A DNA stretch of 64,000 nucleotides, from NCBI RefSeq assembly GCF_013623775.1, contig NZ_JABFAM010000001.1:124001-188000 (forward strand), given 5' to 3'. The stretch is from Rufibacter sp. XAAS-G3-1. GTDB lineage: Bacteria; Bacteroidota; Bacteroidia; Cytophagales; Hymenobacteraceae. Position 1 is the stretch's first letter. Every line of letters begins with the position of its first letter. Position numbers and translations under genes: made by a program. The notes beneath the pieces were generated by a model. That model made no database searches. It had not been told where the DNA came from and worked only from the letters and a program-made list of their open reading frames with translations. This document shows, piece after piece, positions 34,254 to 41,868 of this stretch.

Positions 34254-35054
34254 TTAACCGGAAATCAACTGTTGCAGCACCTCCAGCACGCCGTTCTCGC
34301 GGTTGCTTTTGGCTCTAAACCGGGCCGCTTCTTTGATGTCTGGGTGGGCGTTTTCCATGGCGTAGCTGTAGTGGGCTTTCTGGATCATCTTCAGGTCATT
34401 GAGGTAATCACCGAAGATCATGGTCTGCTCTGGCGTGATGTTGAATTTCTGCTGGATCACCTCCATGGCCCTGCCTTTGTTGGCCTGTTGGTCGCTGATG
34501 TCCAGCCATATTTTACCTGAAACGGTGATCTGCAGATGCTCCCTTTCTTCCCGGAAGTGGAGATTGCTGCTTTCTTCTACGCCCGCCAGTTCACAGAGGG
34601 CTATCTTCAGGAACTGGTCATCTTCTACCTGCAGCAGGTCGTCTACCACTTCCACGGCATCATAGTACAGCTTTACCTGATCCATAAACGCGGGGTGGGT
34701 ATTCTCTACGTAGGCAGATTTCTTTCCGCAGAGCACAATGTACACCCCCGGTATGCTCCGGGCTTTCTGCAGGGCCTTTTTGGCCATGGTTGGGTCTAAC
34801 GCCTGCACCAGGAGTTCCTCGCCCTGCGCCACCACGTAGCTGCCGTTTTCGGCCAGGAAAATGAGTTCGTCTTTGATGGGGGCAAACAGGTTCACCAGGT
34901 TGTAGTACTGCCTCCCGCTGGCGGCGGCAAACAGAATCCCCTTTTCTTTGAGGGACTGGTACACCGGGTAAAAATCTGAGGGTAGGCGGTGTTGGGGGTC
35001 TAGCAAGGTGCCGTCCATGTCAGTGGCCACCAGCTTTATGTCTGAAAAATCCAT
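34254..35054 (-). CDS. Cof-type HAD phosphatase
   Basis: 266 residues. Motif I is D12-M-D14-G-T (LVATDMDGTLLDPQHRLPSD), motif II AASGRQ, and motif III/IV K plus GDYLNDLKMI. The cap is the C2 type usual in Cof-like hydrolases. These act on sugar phosphates or cofactor phosphates in the cytoplasm. The stop codon coincides with the TTA target site of a MITE, so the original 3' end may have been altered. A palindrome-family copy lies upstream and downstream. Confidence 0.92.
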   Translation of the reverse strand: MDFSDIKLVATDMDGTLLDPQHRLPSDFYPVYQSLKEKGILFAAASGRQYYNLVNLFAPIKDELIFLAENGSYVVAQGEELLVQALDPTMAKKALQKARSIPGVYIVLCGKKSAYVENTHPAFMDQVKLYYDAVEVVDDLLQVEDDQFLKIALCELAGVEESSNLHFREEREHLQITVSGKIWLDISDQQANKGRAMEVIQQKFNITPEQTMIFGDYLNDLKMIQKAHYSYAMENAHPDIKEAARFRAKSNRENGVLEVLQQLISG

Positions 35055-35166
35055 AGTTGTTCGTTCTTTGGCTACGCCGATGTATTCGGCTGGCCGTAAG
35101 GCGGGTGATACCGCTTTGCTTTTGTGAAAGCTGTGCTAAAAGTACAACGTAAAGAAGGGAATGAAA

Positions 35167-35210
35167 GCCTGTTTTTAACCTGGTTTTCTGAAAACAAGCC
35201 TAAAACGGGC
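35167..35210. repeat. Palindrome-family element
   Basis: GCCTGTTTTTAACCTGGTTT then TCTGAAAACAAGCCTAAAAC and GGGC, just downstream of the PAS kinase gene. Confidence 0.7.
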
Positions 35211-35242
35211 TTTTCTCTGGGGCAGATTTAGTGCCTACGCGT

Positions 35243-37774
35243 CTACACCTCCTGTAGAAGGAACACCCGAAAGGTAGACCCTTGGCCTTTTTCGCTGTCT
35301 ACCTCAATTTTACCGCCTGCATTGTCTACCATCCGTTTCACCATGTAGAGCCCAATGCCGGAACCCTCTACGTGATCATGGAAGCGCCGGAACATAGAAA
35401 AAAGTTTCTCCTGCTGGGCAGCACTTAACCCCAGTCCGTTGTCTTGTACCGTGAGCACCAGGTATTCTGCCTCTTGGTGACAGCTTACCTTTATCTCTGG
35501 TTTGCGGTCTGGGTGGTGGTATTTGAGGGCGTTTGAAAGCAGGTTGTACACAATGCTGCGCAGGTTTTTCTCAGAAAAGGGAATCTGCGGGCAGTTGCGC
35601 ACGGCAACCTCTATCTGTGCCCCCACTTTCTGGATGCCCTGCTCCATGTCCAGCATTACCTCCTGTACCGTTTGCTCCAGACTCACCAGTTTGGTCTCAG
35701 AGAGATGGTCTTTCTGCAGTTTGGTGATCTCAGTGAGGTGGTCAATGGTCTTTCTGAAGCGGTCTATGGCTCCCTTGATCATCTGCAGAATGCTCTTTAT
35801 TTCTGGCGCTTGGAGGCTTTCCTGCGGCAACTCCAGCAATAGTTCTTCCATGAGCATTTCTATGTTGGAGATAGGCGCTTTTAAGTCATGGGAGGCCGTG
35901 TAGATGAAGTTGTCCAGGTCTGCGTTGGTGTGCGTGAGTTGCTGGTTGGCCATCCGTAACTCTTCATTGGCCGTGGCCAGTTCTTCGGCGATGGCTTTGG
36001 CCTCATGCTCGCTTTGCTGCAGGGCCAGACGGGCTTCTACCTGCTCGGTCACATCGGTGACCAGGGTGTAGAAACCCTCTATCTGGCCGTTCTGGACATC
36101 TGGCACGTAACTGGTCTGGATGTGTTTTATGAACCCGTCTTTGTACGGCATGGTTGCCTCAAAGTCCAGTTGCTGCCCGGCCAGGGCGCGGTCAATGTAG
36201 CCTTTCACGTTTTGGTAGGCTTTTTCGCCGATTACGTCTAAAACAGGGCGGCCTAATAAACTTTCGGCCTTGAAGGGAAACCAGGTTTCATACGCCTTGT
36301 TGGCGAAGCGGTATTTCTCTTCCTTGTCCAGGTACCCGATGAGGACGGGCAAAGAATCTGTGATGAGCTGAAGTTGCCGGGCACTTGCCTCTACGGCCCT
36401 GCGGGCCTTTACCTGCTCGGTCACTTCAAACGCCAGCACCAGAATGCCGTCTATCTGGCCCAGCTCATTGTAGCGGGCCTGCTGTATGTACTTGAAATAG
36501 CGGTCTTCCAGCACACCGTCCTGGGGGCGGGCCAGCGGAATGAACATCTCTTGCTCTTCATGGGTTATCCCGGTCTCGTACACCCTCCTGAATGTCTCGT
36601 ACACGGTATTGTCTGCAATCTCGGGCAGGGCCTCCAAGATAGGTTTGCCCAGCAACTCCCTACCGGGGAACAACTGCTGGTAGATGGGGTTGACCAGTTC
36701 AAACACCATGGTGGGGCCGTCTAAGATGCAGATGGCCGCCGGGGCATCCATGAACAAACGTTCCAGTCTTATCTTTTGCTTTTCGGCTCCGGCCTGGGCT
36801 TGCTGCAGGGCGGTTGTCCTGCGCGCTACCCGCTCCTCCAGCTCCTGGTTCAGGGTCTGCAGCACCTCGGCGCTCTTCTCGGCCACCCGGCGCGCCAGCA
36901 CAAAATCGGTCACATCCAGCGCGAAAATCAGGATTCCGTTTACCTGTCCCTGGGCGTCATAGAGAGCCTGGTAAATGAAACTCCAGTAAATGTCTTCCAG
37001 CGGCTGGCCTTCAGACCGGTACATGGGCACCAGAACCTCTTTCCCCTCAAACGTTTCCCCGGTGGCGTACACTTTCCGGATGATGTCATCAATGGGTTGG
37101 TTCTTCAGTTCAGGGAGGGCTTCAAACAGGGGCAGGCCTTGTAATTGCCTCCCCGGGAAAAGCTGCTGGTATGCTTTATTGACCACCCCAAACACCAGTT
37201 GGGGGCCTTCCAACATGGCTAAGGCGGCGGGTGCCTGCTCAAAAAGCCGCTCCAGGCGTATGCGTTGCTGATCGGCCTGGGCCAGGGCATCTTGTTCCCG
37301 TTCCTGGCTTTCTTGCAGCTGGCGCTTGGCTTTTTCCCTTTCGGTGACATTGGCGGTTTCATGGATAATACACGTGATGGCTCCTCCCTCACCTAGTACG
37401 GGCGTGTGGATGGTACTCCAGTAGCGCTCCAGAAATTCACCCGCGCAAGTTGGGTCAGGAATGTCATAGCGAATAACGTCCAGTTTATGCGGCTGGCCGG
37501 TAGCAAGCACCTGTTCTATAGAAGCGAATATGCCACTGGTGGAGGAGCCGGCCGCCCCCTTCAAATTATCTGGGAAAACGTCAAATATATGCTTGCCCAT
37601 GATCTCTTCCCGTGCCGTGAGGGTTTCTTCCAGATAGGCGTCTGTGGCCCCCTGGATGGTCAGGTCTGGCTCAAGAAGCAGGATGAGCCTGGGTTGGGCT
37701 TCAAAGATTCTCTGAAAAGGCAGATTACTTTCTCTGGCGGCGTCCTCTTGGCAGAAGGAGGTATGATTGGTCAT
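35243..37774 (-). CDS. Multi-PAS sensor histidine kinase
   Basis: 843 residues from the ATG at 37774 (MTNHTSFCQEDAARESNLPF); the frame further upstream crosses a repeat palindrome and is not credible. No membrane segment is seen, so it is probably a soluble sensor. About four PAS modules occur in order: one near the start (FEAQPRLILLLEPDLTIQGA), two related ones with the shared theme RLERLFEQAPAALAMLEGP / RLERLFMDAPAAICILDGP, and one with LPVLIGYLDKEEKYRFANKA. A coiled coil leads to the H-box (FIYTASHDLKAPISNIEMLM) and an HATPase domain with NLLSNALKYHHP and GSGIGLYMVKRM. There is no receiver domain and no adjacent regulator, so it is an orphan kinase. Confidence 0.93.
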   Translation of the reverse strand: MTNHTSFCQEDAARESNLPFQRIFEAQPRLILLLEPDLTIQGATDAYLEETLTAREEIMGKHIFDVFPDNLKGAAGSSTSGIFASIEQVLATGQPHKLDVIRYDIPDPTCAGEFLERYWSTIHTPVLGEGGAITCIIHETANVTEREKAKRQLQESQEREQDALAQADQQRIRLERLFEQAPAALAMLEGPQLVFGVVNKAYQQLFPGRQLQGLPLFEALPELKNQPIDDIIRKVYATGETFEGKEVLVPMYRSEGQPLEDIYWSFIYQALYDAQGQVNGILIFALDVTDFVLARRVAEKSAEVLQTLNQELEERVARRTTALQQAQAGAEKQKIRLERLFMDAPAAICILDGPTMVFELVNPIYQQLFPGRELLGKPILEALPEIADNTVYETFRRVYETGITHEEQEMFIPLARPQDGVLEDRYFKYIQQARYNELGQIDGILVLAFEVTEQVKARRAVEASARQLQLITDSLPVLIGYLDKEEKYRFANKAYETWFPFKAESLLGRPVLDVIGEKAYQNVKGYIDRALAGQQLDFEATMPYKDGFIKHIQTSYVPDVQNGQIEGFYTLVTDVTEQVEARLALQQSEHEAKAIAEELATANEELRMANQQLTHTNADLDNFIYTASHDLKAPISNIEMLMEELLLELPQESLQAPEIKSILQMIKGAIDRFRKTIDHLTEITKLQKDHLSETKLVSLEQTVQEVMLDMEQGIQKVGAQIEVAVRNCPQIPFSEKNLRSIVYNLLSNALKYHHPDRKPEIKVSCHQEAEYLVLTVQDNGLGLSAAQQEKLFSMFRRFHDHVEGSGIGLYMVKRMVDNAGGKIEVDSEKGQGSTFRVFLLQEV

Positions 37775-37927
37775 GTAGTTGTTGGGGATTACACGTTGAG
37801 AATGTCCGCTATACGTGTTGCCGCAGGCCATGATCACTCCAAGTAAGCAATTATACTGATTTCGGTAGTCCTTTAAAAGGAATGCTTTCCTTTGCTTCCC
37901 GTTGACGGGTTTTATCCTTCTTTTCCC

Positions 37928-37973
37928 GCGTTTTCCTGGTGTTTTCTGAAAATGGGCCAAAAGCTTTGTTGAT
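37928..37973. repeat. Palindrome-family element upstream of the PAS kinase
   Basis: GCGTTTTCCTGGTGTTTTC then TGAAAATGGGCCAAAAGC. Confidence 0.6.
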
Positions 37974-38175
37974 TCCTTAAAACCGGCTAGAGGCAAAAAA
38001 GGTTGGCTTTCTCTCTTTCAAGAAAAGACGCACTTGTATTTATCTAAAGCGAACTTTATTGGTGCCTTTCTGCGCTTCGGCTTCTGTCTCTGGGACTGGC
38101 TTCTATTGAGAGATTAGTGGGTGCACGCCTTATGCTGTTCCGTGGCTTGTCTGCTTTTGCGTGGACATCTCTTTT

Positions 38176-38385
38176 GTGCACGCCTTTTGTTTTTGCTGGC
38201 GTGGTGACGGACTGATGCGGAGCCCTTATGCTTGGTTTTTGCATAGCTGCCCTCCGTGCGCTCACGGCCGCGATGCCCCGTCTTCCCCTCTCGCACTGCC
38301 CTTTCGGCCTGTGAGGTCTGTCTCTCTTAGTAGATGCCTGTCTAGGGCCAAAAGCGAGGCGCGCTCTGGGAAGACTGGAACTGGG
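38176..38385 (+). repeat. ~210-bp dispersed element, copy 3
   Basis: GTGCACGCC..., GCCCTTATGCTTGGTTTTTG, CATAGCTGCCCTCCGTGCGC, GCCCTTTCGGCCTGTGAGG and an AGACTGGAACTGGG end. It is about 85% like copy 4 by eye. Its minus strand contains a frame starting MREGKTG, which also exists in copy 4, but no gene is called. Confidence 0.85.
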
Positions 38386-38418
38386 AAAAGTAAGTAAGAC
38401 CCCTTTTTTCTATGGCAC

Positions 38419-38488
38419 TATGGTGCGGATTTACTTCCGTGACTTTCGATAATGCTTCAATAAGTCACGGAAGTAAATCTGCGCCATA
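38419..38488. repeat. 26-bp hairpin of the TCACGGAAGT family
   Basis: TATGGTGCGGATTTACTTCC GTGACT (38419-38444) pairs with 38463-38488, two mismatches, with an 18-base loop. Confidence 0.8.
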
Positions 38489-38514
38489 AAGAAGAAGGCG
38501 TATTCCCCTCTTGG

Positions 38515-38728
38515 GAGCTAATCTTGTAGGGAAAAAACAAGAAGTGCCAGTAGGTGAAATGGATCGGGTTTTAGCGGACAACTCCAAAATCAAAAGGAGC
38601 CTCCGCTTTTCATCCGTCCTGTCCCCCGACAGGACGGAAGAAAAGCGTTCAAGCCTGCCATTCAAATACTTTGGCTTGTCAGGGGACAAGCCAGGGAAAG
38701 ATCTTCTTTTTTTCTACAAGATGAGCCT
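38515..38728. repeat. Element with CTAATCTTGTAGG ends containing small palindromes
   Basis: Left end GAGCTAATCTTGTAGGGAAA and right end TTTTTCTACAAGATGAGCC are inverted. Inside are GTCCTGTCCCCCGACAGGAC (38613-38632) and GCTTGTCAGGGGACAAGC. The same ends bound 39552-39680. 38729-39019 shows no gene. Confidence 0.6.
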
Positions 38729-39019
38729 GGAAGGAGTTGGGGTGGGTTTTACGCTTCACCATCTCCTTCTAAGGCGCATACATCATGCAATTGGGAGATT
38801 TAATAAGGTTGGGGAACAGTCATTTCTTTTCACCGTTTGGTCAATCTGTTTGAGAGCCACTTTACAGAAAAAAGGCAAAAAACACAGTCAGCGTGGCAAC
38901 GTATTCACCTGACGTTTTTTTAGAAATAAAAAGGAGCTTCTCAGCTTGAGGAAGCAACCATCTTGTGTATCGCTCGTTTGAAAGGGGCATCACAAACCAG
39001 GAACTTAACTGAGGTAAAT

Positions 39020-39325
39020 ATGAAAAAGATAACATTTTTAGCCGCCTTGTTTTTAGCCGCAGGATTTCAGCTAAACACTGCCCAGGCTTCTGACCACCCC
39101 TTGAAAGACAACAGGCTGGTACAAGATACTACGCAAACCAATAAAGCGCGTGCCAAGCAAGGGGCGCAGCAGGTAGGCCAGGGAGCCAAATCTGTTGGGA
39201 AAGGCACCAAGAACTTAGCCGTAAGCGGTACCAAAGCCACTGCCAAAGGTGCTAAGAAAGCCGGGAAAGCGGTAAAAAACACCACCAAGAAAGGGGCTAA
39301 AAAAGTAGAAGAGAAAGTTGACTAA
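39020..39325 (+). CDS. Exported Lys/Ala/Gly-rich repeat protein
   Basis: 101 residues from the ATG at 39020, chosen because a signal peptide starts there (MKKITFLAALFLAAGFQLNT AQA). The mature part is low-complexity and strongly basic: repeated K-G-A/T-K units such as GQGAKSVGKGTKNLAVSGTK and ATAKGAKKAGKAVKNTTKKG, ending EEKVD. It resembles histone H1-like or LEA-like repeats in composition only. It is predicted periplasmic or secreted, perhaps binding polyanions (inference). A clean terminator lies 20 bases downstream, so the gene is its own unit. Confidence 0.7.
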   Translation: MKKITFLAALFLAAGFQLNTAQASDHPLKDNRLVQDTTQTNKARAKQGAQQVGQGAKSVGKGTKNLAVSGTKATAKGAKKAGKAVKNTTKKGAKKVEEKVD

Positions 39326-39344
39326 TTTCCTCCGCTTTTACTTT

Positions 39345-39383
39345 AAAGAAGAGCCTTCCGCTAGAAACGGAAGGCTCTTCTTT
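39345..39383 (+). terminator. Intrinsic terminator
   Basis: AAAGAAGAGCCTTCCG pairs with CGGAAGGCTCTTCTTT (16-bp stem, 7-base loop). Confidence 0.88.
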
Positions 39384-39437
39384 TGTGGGTTGCCGTTGCA
39401 GCAAAAACATGCTTTTTTGCCTGAGAATACCAGCAGT

Positions 39438-39475
39438 CTGTTTTAGGCCACTTTTATGGAAAACAGGCCTAAAAC
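39438..39475. repeat. Palindrome-family element between convergent genes
   Basis: CTGTTTTAGGCCACTTTTAT then GGAAAACAGGCCTAAAACC. Confidence 0.7.
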
Positions 39476-39529
39476 CATTATTGGATCTTTGGTTTTAGGC
39501 CTTTGAAGGAGATGGTGGATAGCAAAACC

Positions 39530-39695
39530 CGTACGCATTCCGTCCCCCTTTGAAGCTCATCTTGTAGGGAAAAAACAGTAGCCATTTCAATGAAAAAAAG
39601 CGCTTTCTACCCTTCCCGCTCTTTCAGATTTATCAATCCCGAACAGCAACGTTCGTAAAAGTTTCCTACAAGATGAGCTTTGAAGGGGGTAGAAT
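39530..39695. repeat. Nested repeat: CTCATCTTGTAGG element inside a CCCCCTTTGAAGGGGG element
   Basis: GTACGCATTCCGTCCCCCTT TGAAG (from about 39530) is interrupted by AGCTCATCTTGTAGGGAAAA ... TTTCCTACAAGATGAGCT (39552-39680), after which TTTGAAGGGGGTAG resumes. TTTGAAG is present on both sides, as after a target duplication. Confidence 0.7.
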
Positions 39696-39794
39696 GAGCC
39701 CAGAAGAGGAATCCTTTAACTTGAACCCTGTTCCGCCCCAACTCCAGGGCGAACTTATCAGCCAATAATGGATAAAACAAACTCCCCCGACTTC

Positions 39795-40757
39795 TTACTT
39801 TTCTGCCGTTGTCATGGGAATTTCCTGAACGGGCATGAGCACAAATTCCTGGATTCGCCAGCTCAGGTTTTCCACCTCCTGGCTTACCTGTTCTATCCGG
39901 CTCACCAACTCTTGCTCTGACGCTGGCACCACAAAGCCTTCGCCCAGGTAAATGTGCCCTTCTTCCCGCATTCTGAACGCGAATTCCTTTATCCACTCCT
40001 GTTTCTTCAGCAGTTCGTTCACTTGTTGAAGCAAAGGGTCATCCTGCTGATTTTCTACTTTCTTGGGGCTTTCGCTCATCAAATCAAACACGGCCTGTTT
40101 CAGGTTGGTGTAGCCGTCTTTGATGATGTCCAGGGAGATGAGCAGGGCGGCCACCGCATCGGCCCACCACCAGCCCAGGCCAATGCCCGCAATGCCCAGG
40201 ATGGCGGCGGCGGCGGTCATCCAGTCGGCTTTGTTCATGGCCGCATCAGTATAGAGGTTTTTCTCGTGCAGCTTTATCGCCAGAGGTAGTTTCATGCGGC
40301 CCAGAATAAGGGCCGGAAAGGTTCCGTACAGCATTACCGCCATCATGAGGTACCCCAGCCAAACCTCGTGCCCAAAAATCACTTTGATACCAATGGTGGC
40401 GTGTTCCTGTTTGACAAGCGTGGTGGCCGAATCGAAGATGAGGAAGGCGCCCACTGAAAACAGGGCCACGGCGCTGCACAGATAGGCAATACTCACCACC
40501 CGATGGTAGCCGTACGGGAAGTTTTTGTTGGGCGCCTTATGGAACACCCGCGAGGCGATGAGAAACGAAACTGCCGGGGTTAAACTCAGCATGTCTTCAA
40601 ACCAAGCCGTTTTCATGGCCTGTGAGTTGCCCATGGTCAAATACACCAGCAAGGCGGTGGAGAGTAGATAAGCCACGGTGATCCACTCCAGTTTCTTCGC
40701 TTTCGCATAGTCTGGCTGTAACTCCTCTGGGTACTCAAATCTATCAATTGGTTTCAT
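39795..40757 (-). CDS. Cation diffusion facilitator transporter
   Basis: 320 residues. Six hydrophobic helices carry CDF features: FEDMLSLTPAVSFLIASRVF, NFPYGYHRVVSIAYLCSAVA and the second metal-site helix TDAAMNKADWMTAAAAILGI. A cytoplasmic domain follows with QEWIKEFAFRMREEGHIYLG. CDF proteins export divalent cations such as Zn2+, Fe2+ or Mn2+ in exchange for protons. Helix 2 has 'FEDMLS' rather than the usual HxxxD, so metal preference may differ. The gene overlaps the upstream binding-lipoprotein gene by 4 bases, so the two are likely co-translated. Confidence 0.88.
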   Translation of the reverse strand: MKPIDRFEYPEELQPDYAKAKKLEWITVAYLLSTALLVYLTMGNSQAMKTAWFEDMLSLTPAVSFLIASRVFHKAPNKNFPYGYHRVVSIAYLCSAVALFSVGAFLIFDSATTLVKQEHATIGIKVIFGHEVWLGYLMMAVMLYGTFPALILGRMKLPLAIKLHEKNLYTDAAMNKADWMTAAAAILGIAGIGLGWWWADAVAALLISLDIIKDGYTNLKQAVFDLMSESPKKVENQQDDPLLQQVNELLKKQEWIKEFAFRMREEGHIYLGEGFVVPASEQELVSRIEQVSQEVENLSWRIQEFVLMPVQEIPMTTAEK

Positions 40758-41236
40758 GGCTTTAAGCGGGTTTCCAGGGTGGATTGTTGCTGGTGCAGGA
40801 ATTTTTCCAGCTTCACCAGAAAGGCGTTCTCCCCTTTGATCACGCAGAATACGTGTTTCTTTTTCCCCACCTGGGCATAAGGTCGGGTAAAGGCGATCTT
40901 GTTTCTCCAGGGGCTGTCTTCCGTGATGCCCGCAATGACCAGGTGCAGTTTGTTTTTCTCCAGGTTCTCCAGCAGATTCTGCTCTGTGTCATTCTGCCAT
41001 TGAATGGTGGCGTTAATGCTTTTGGCGAACGCTTTCACCAGATCTGGCTCACTACCGGTTGGCCCGCCGGGCCCTTTCACCACCCACGGCGGATTTTCTG
41101 AATACCCAACGTGGAGGGTTCCGTTGGTGACCTGCTCCAGCGTTTTCTCGGGGTCTTTCGGGAATTGGCCGCAGCCGGATAGCAGGAGAAGAAATACAGG
41201 AAGAAAAAAGAGTTGTTTGATGTGCGATGGCATCAT
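40754..41236 (-). CDS. Lipoprotein with a single-lobe SBP_bac_3-like domain
   Basis: 160 residues. The signal peptide ends in a lipobox (LLLLSGC), Cys22. The domain begins GTLHVGYSENPPWVVKGPGG, then TGSEPDLVKAFAKSINATIQ, and LHLVIAGITEDSPWRNKIAF TRPYAQVG, which is lobe 1 of amino-acid-type periplasmic binding proteins. Directly after that it jumps to the closing strand and helix (KKKHVFCVIKGENAFLVKLE KFLHQQ), so the second lobe (about 80 residues) is absent. Overlap with the CDF gene by 4 bases suggests a joint role, perhaps presenting a ligand or sensing. There is no ABC permease nearby. Confidence 0.8.
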   Translation of the reverse strand: MMPSHIKQLFFLPVFLLLLSGCGQFPKDPEKTLEQVTNGTLHVGYSENPPWVVKGPGGPTGSEPDLVKAFAKSINATIQWQNDTEQNLLENLEKNKLHLVIAGITEDSPWRNKIAFTRPYAQVGKKKHVFCVIKGENAFLVKLEKFLHQQQSTLETRLKP

Positions 41237-41485
41237 GGATTGGCAGGTAAGGTTTGGAGCATGGTCTGAAGTTACCCTTCAAACTTTTTCACGTCCTTTT
41301 AAACATTTCCGTGAAGTTGCTGTTAGTACGCGCGCCCTCCTGATTGGTTATTGAAGGGAAAGTTCTTTCGCTCTTCTCCCATATTGGGCGCAACCTTCGC
41401 CTCTCCTGTTGAAACCAATTTTCCCTGAGGGGTGATTTTGGAATGAATGGCAGAATGAAGGGGTAATCCTTAGTGGTGGCCCTTA

Positions 41486-41645
41486 GAGCTTGTTTACATT
41501 TGAGGTTTGCTGGCTCAACTAACCAGAGAAAGGTTCTGCGGAAGCGTTTTTTGAGCCGCGTAGCAGCGCTACGGTGCGAGAAAAAGGTGAACGCAGGTTC
41601 TTTTTATGGTCGTTTGTAGCGCAAAGATGAAATTTAAACATGCTC
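41486..41645. mobile_element. TTA-flanked MITE, copy C (long form)
   Basis: Ends GAGCTTGTTTACATTTG / AAATTTAAACATGCTC with TTA on both sides (41483-41485 and 41646-41648), 160 bp. The interior has an extra hairpin (GAGCCGCGTAGCAGCGCTAC GG) between AGGTTCTGCGGAAGCG and AACGCAGGTTC. Confidence 0.85.
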
Positions 41646-41868
41646 TTACAGGTTTCCGGTGCAACGGTAATGATTGAGGCTATTTCAAACAGAGAAAAGA
41701 TAATTGGTCATTACTTATGGCCTGCCCCAAGAACGGCCAAGGGCAACCCCAAGGGAATTGCCCCTACTTTTAACGCCACACGGCACCTTAAAACAGAAAA
41801 CCGCAGCTCTCCCTTTTCTATCAGGAAAGCCGCGGCTTTACAAACAAACAAACAAACAACAAAAGCTT

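Noticed and set aside
38056-38296. Open frames on the minus strand beginning MSARRAA and MREGKTG, with similar ones near 45.9 kb
   Set aside because: They are produced by the ~210-bp repeat; downstream residues differ between copies and there is no start signal, so a repeat is the better explanation.
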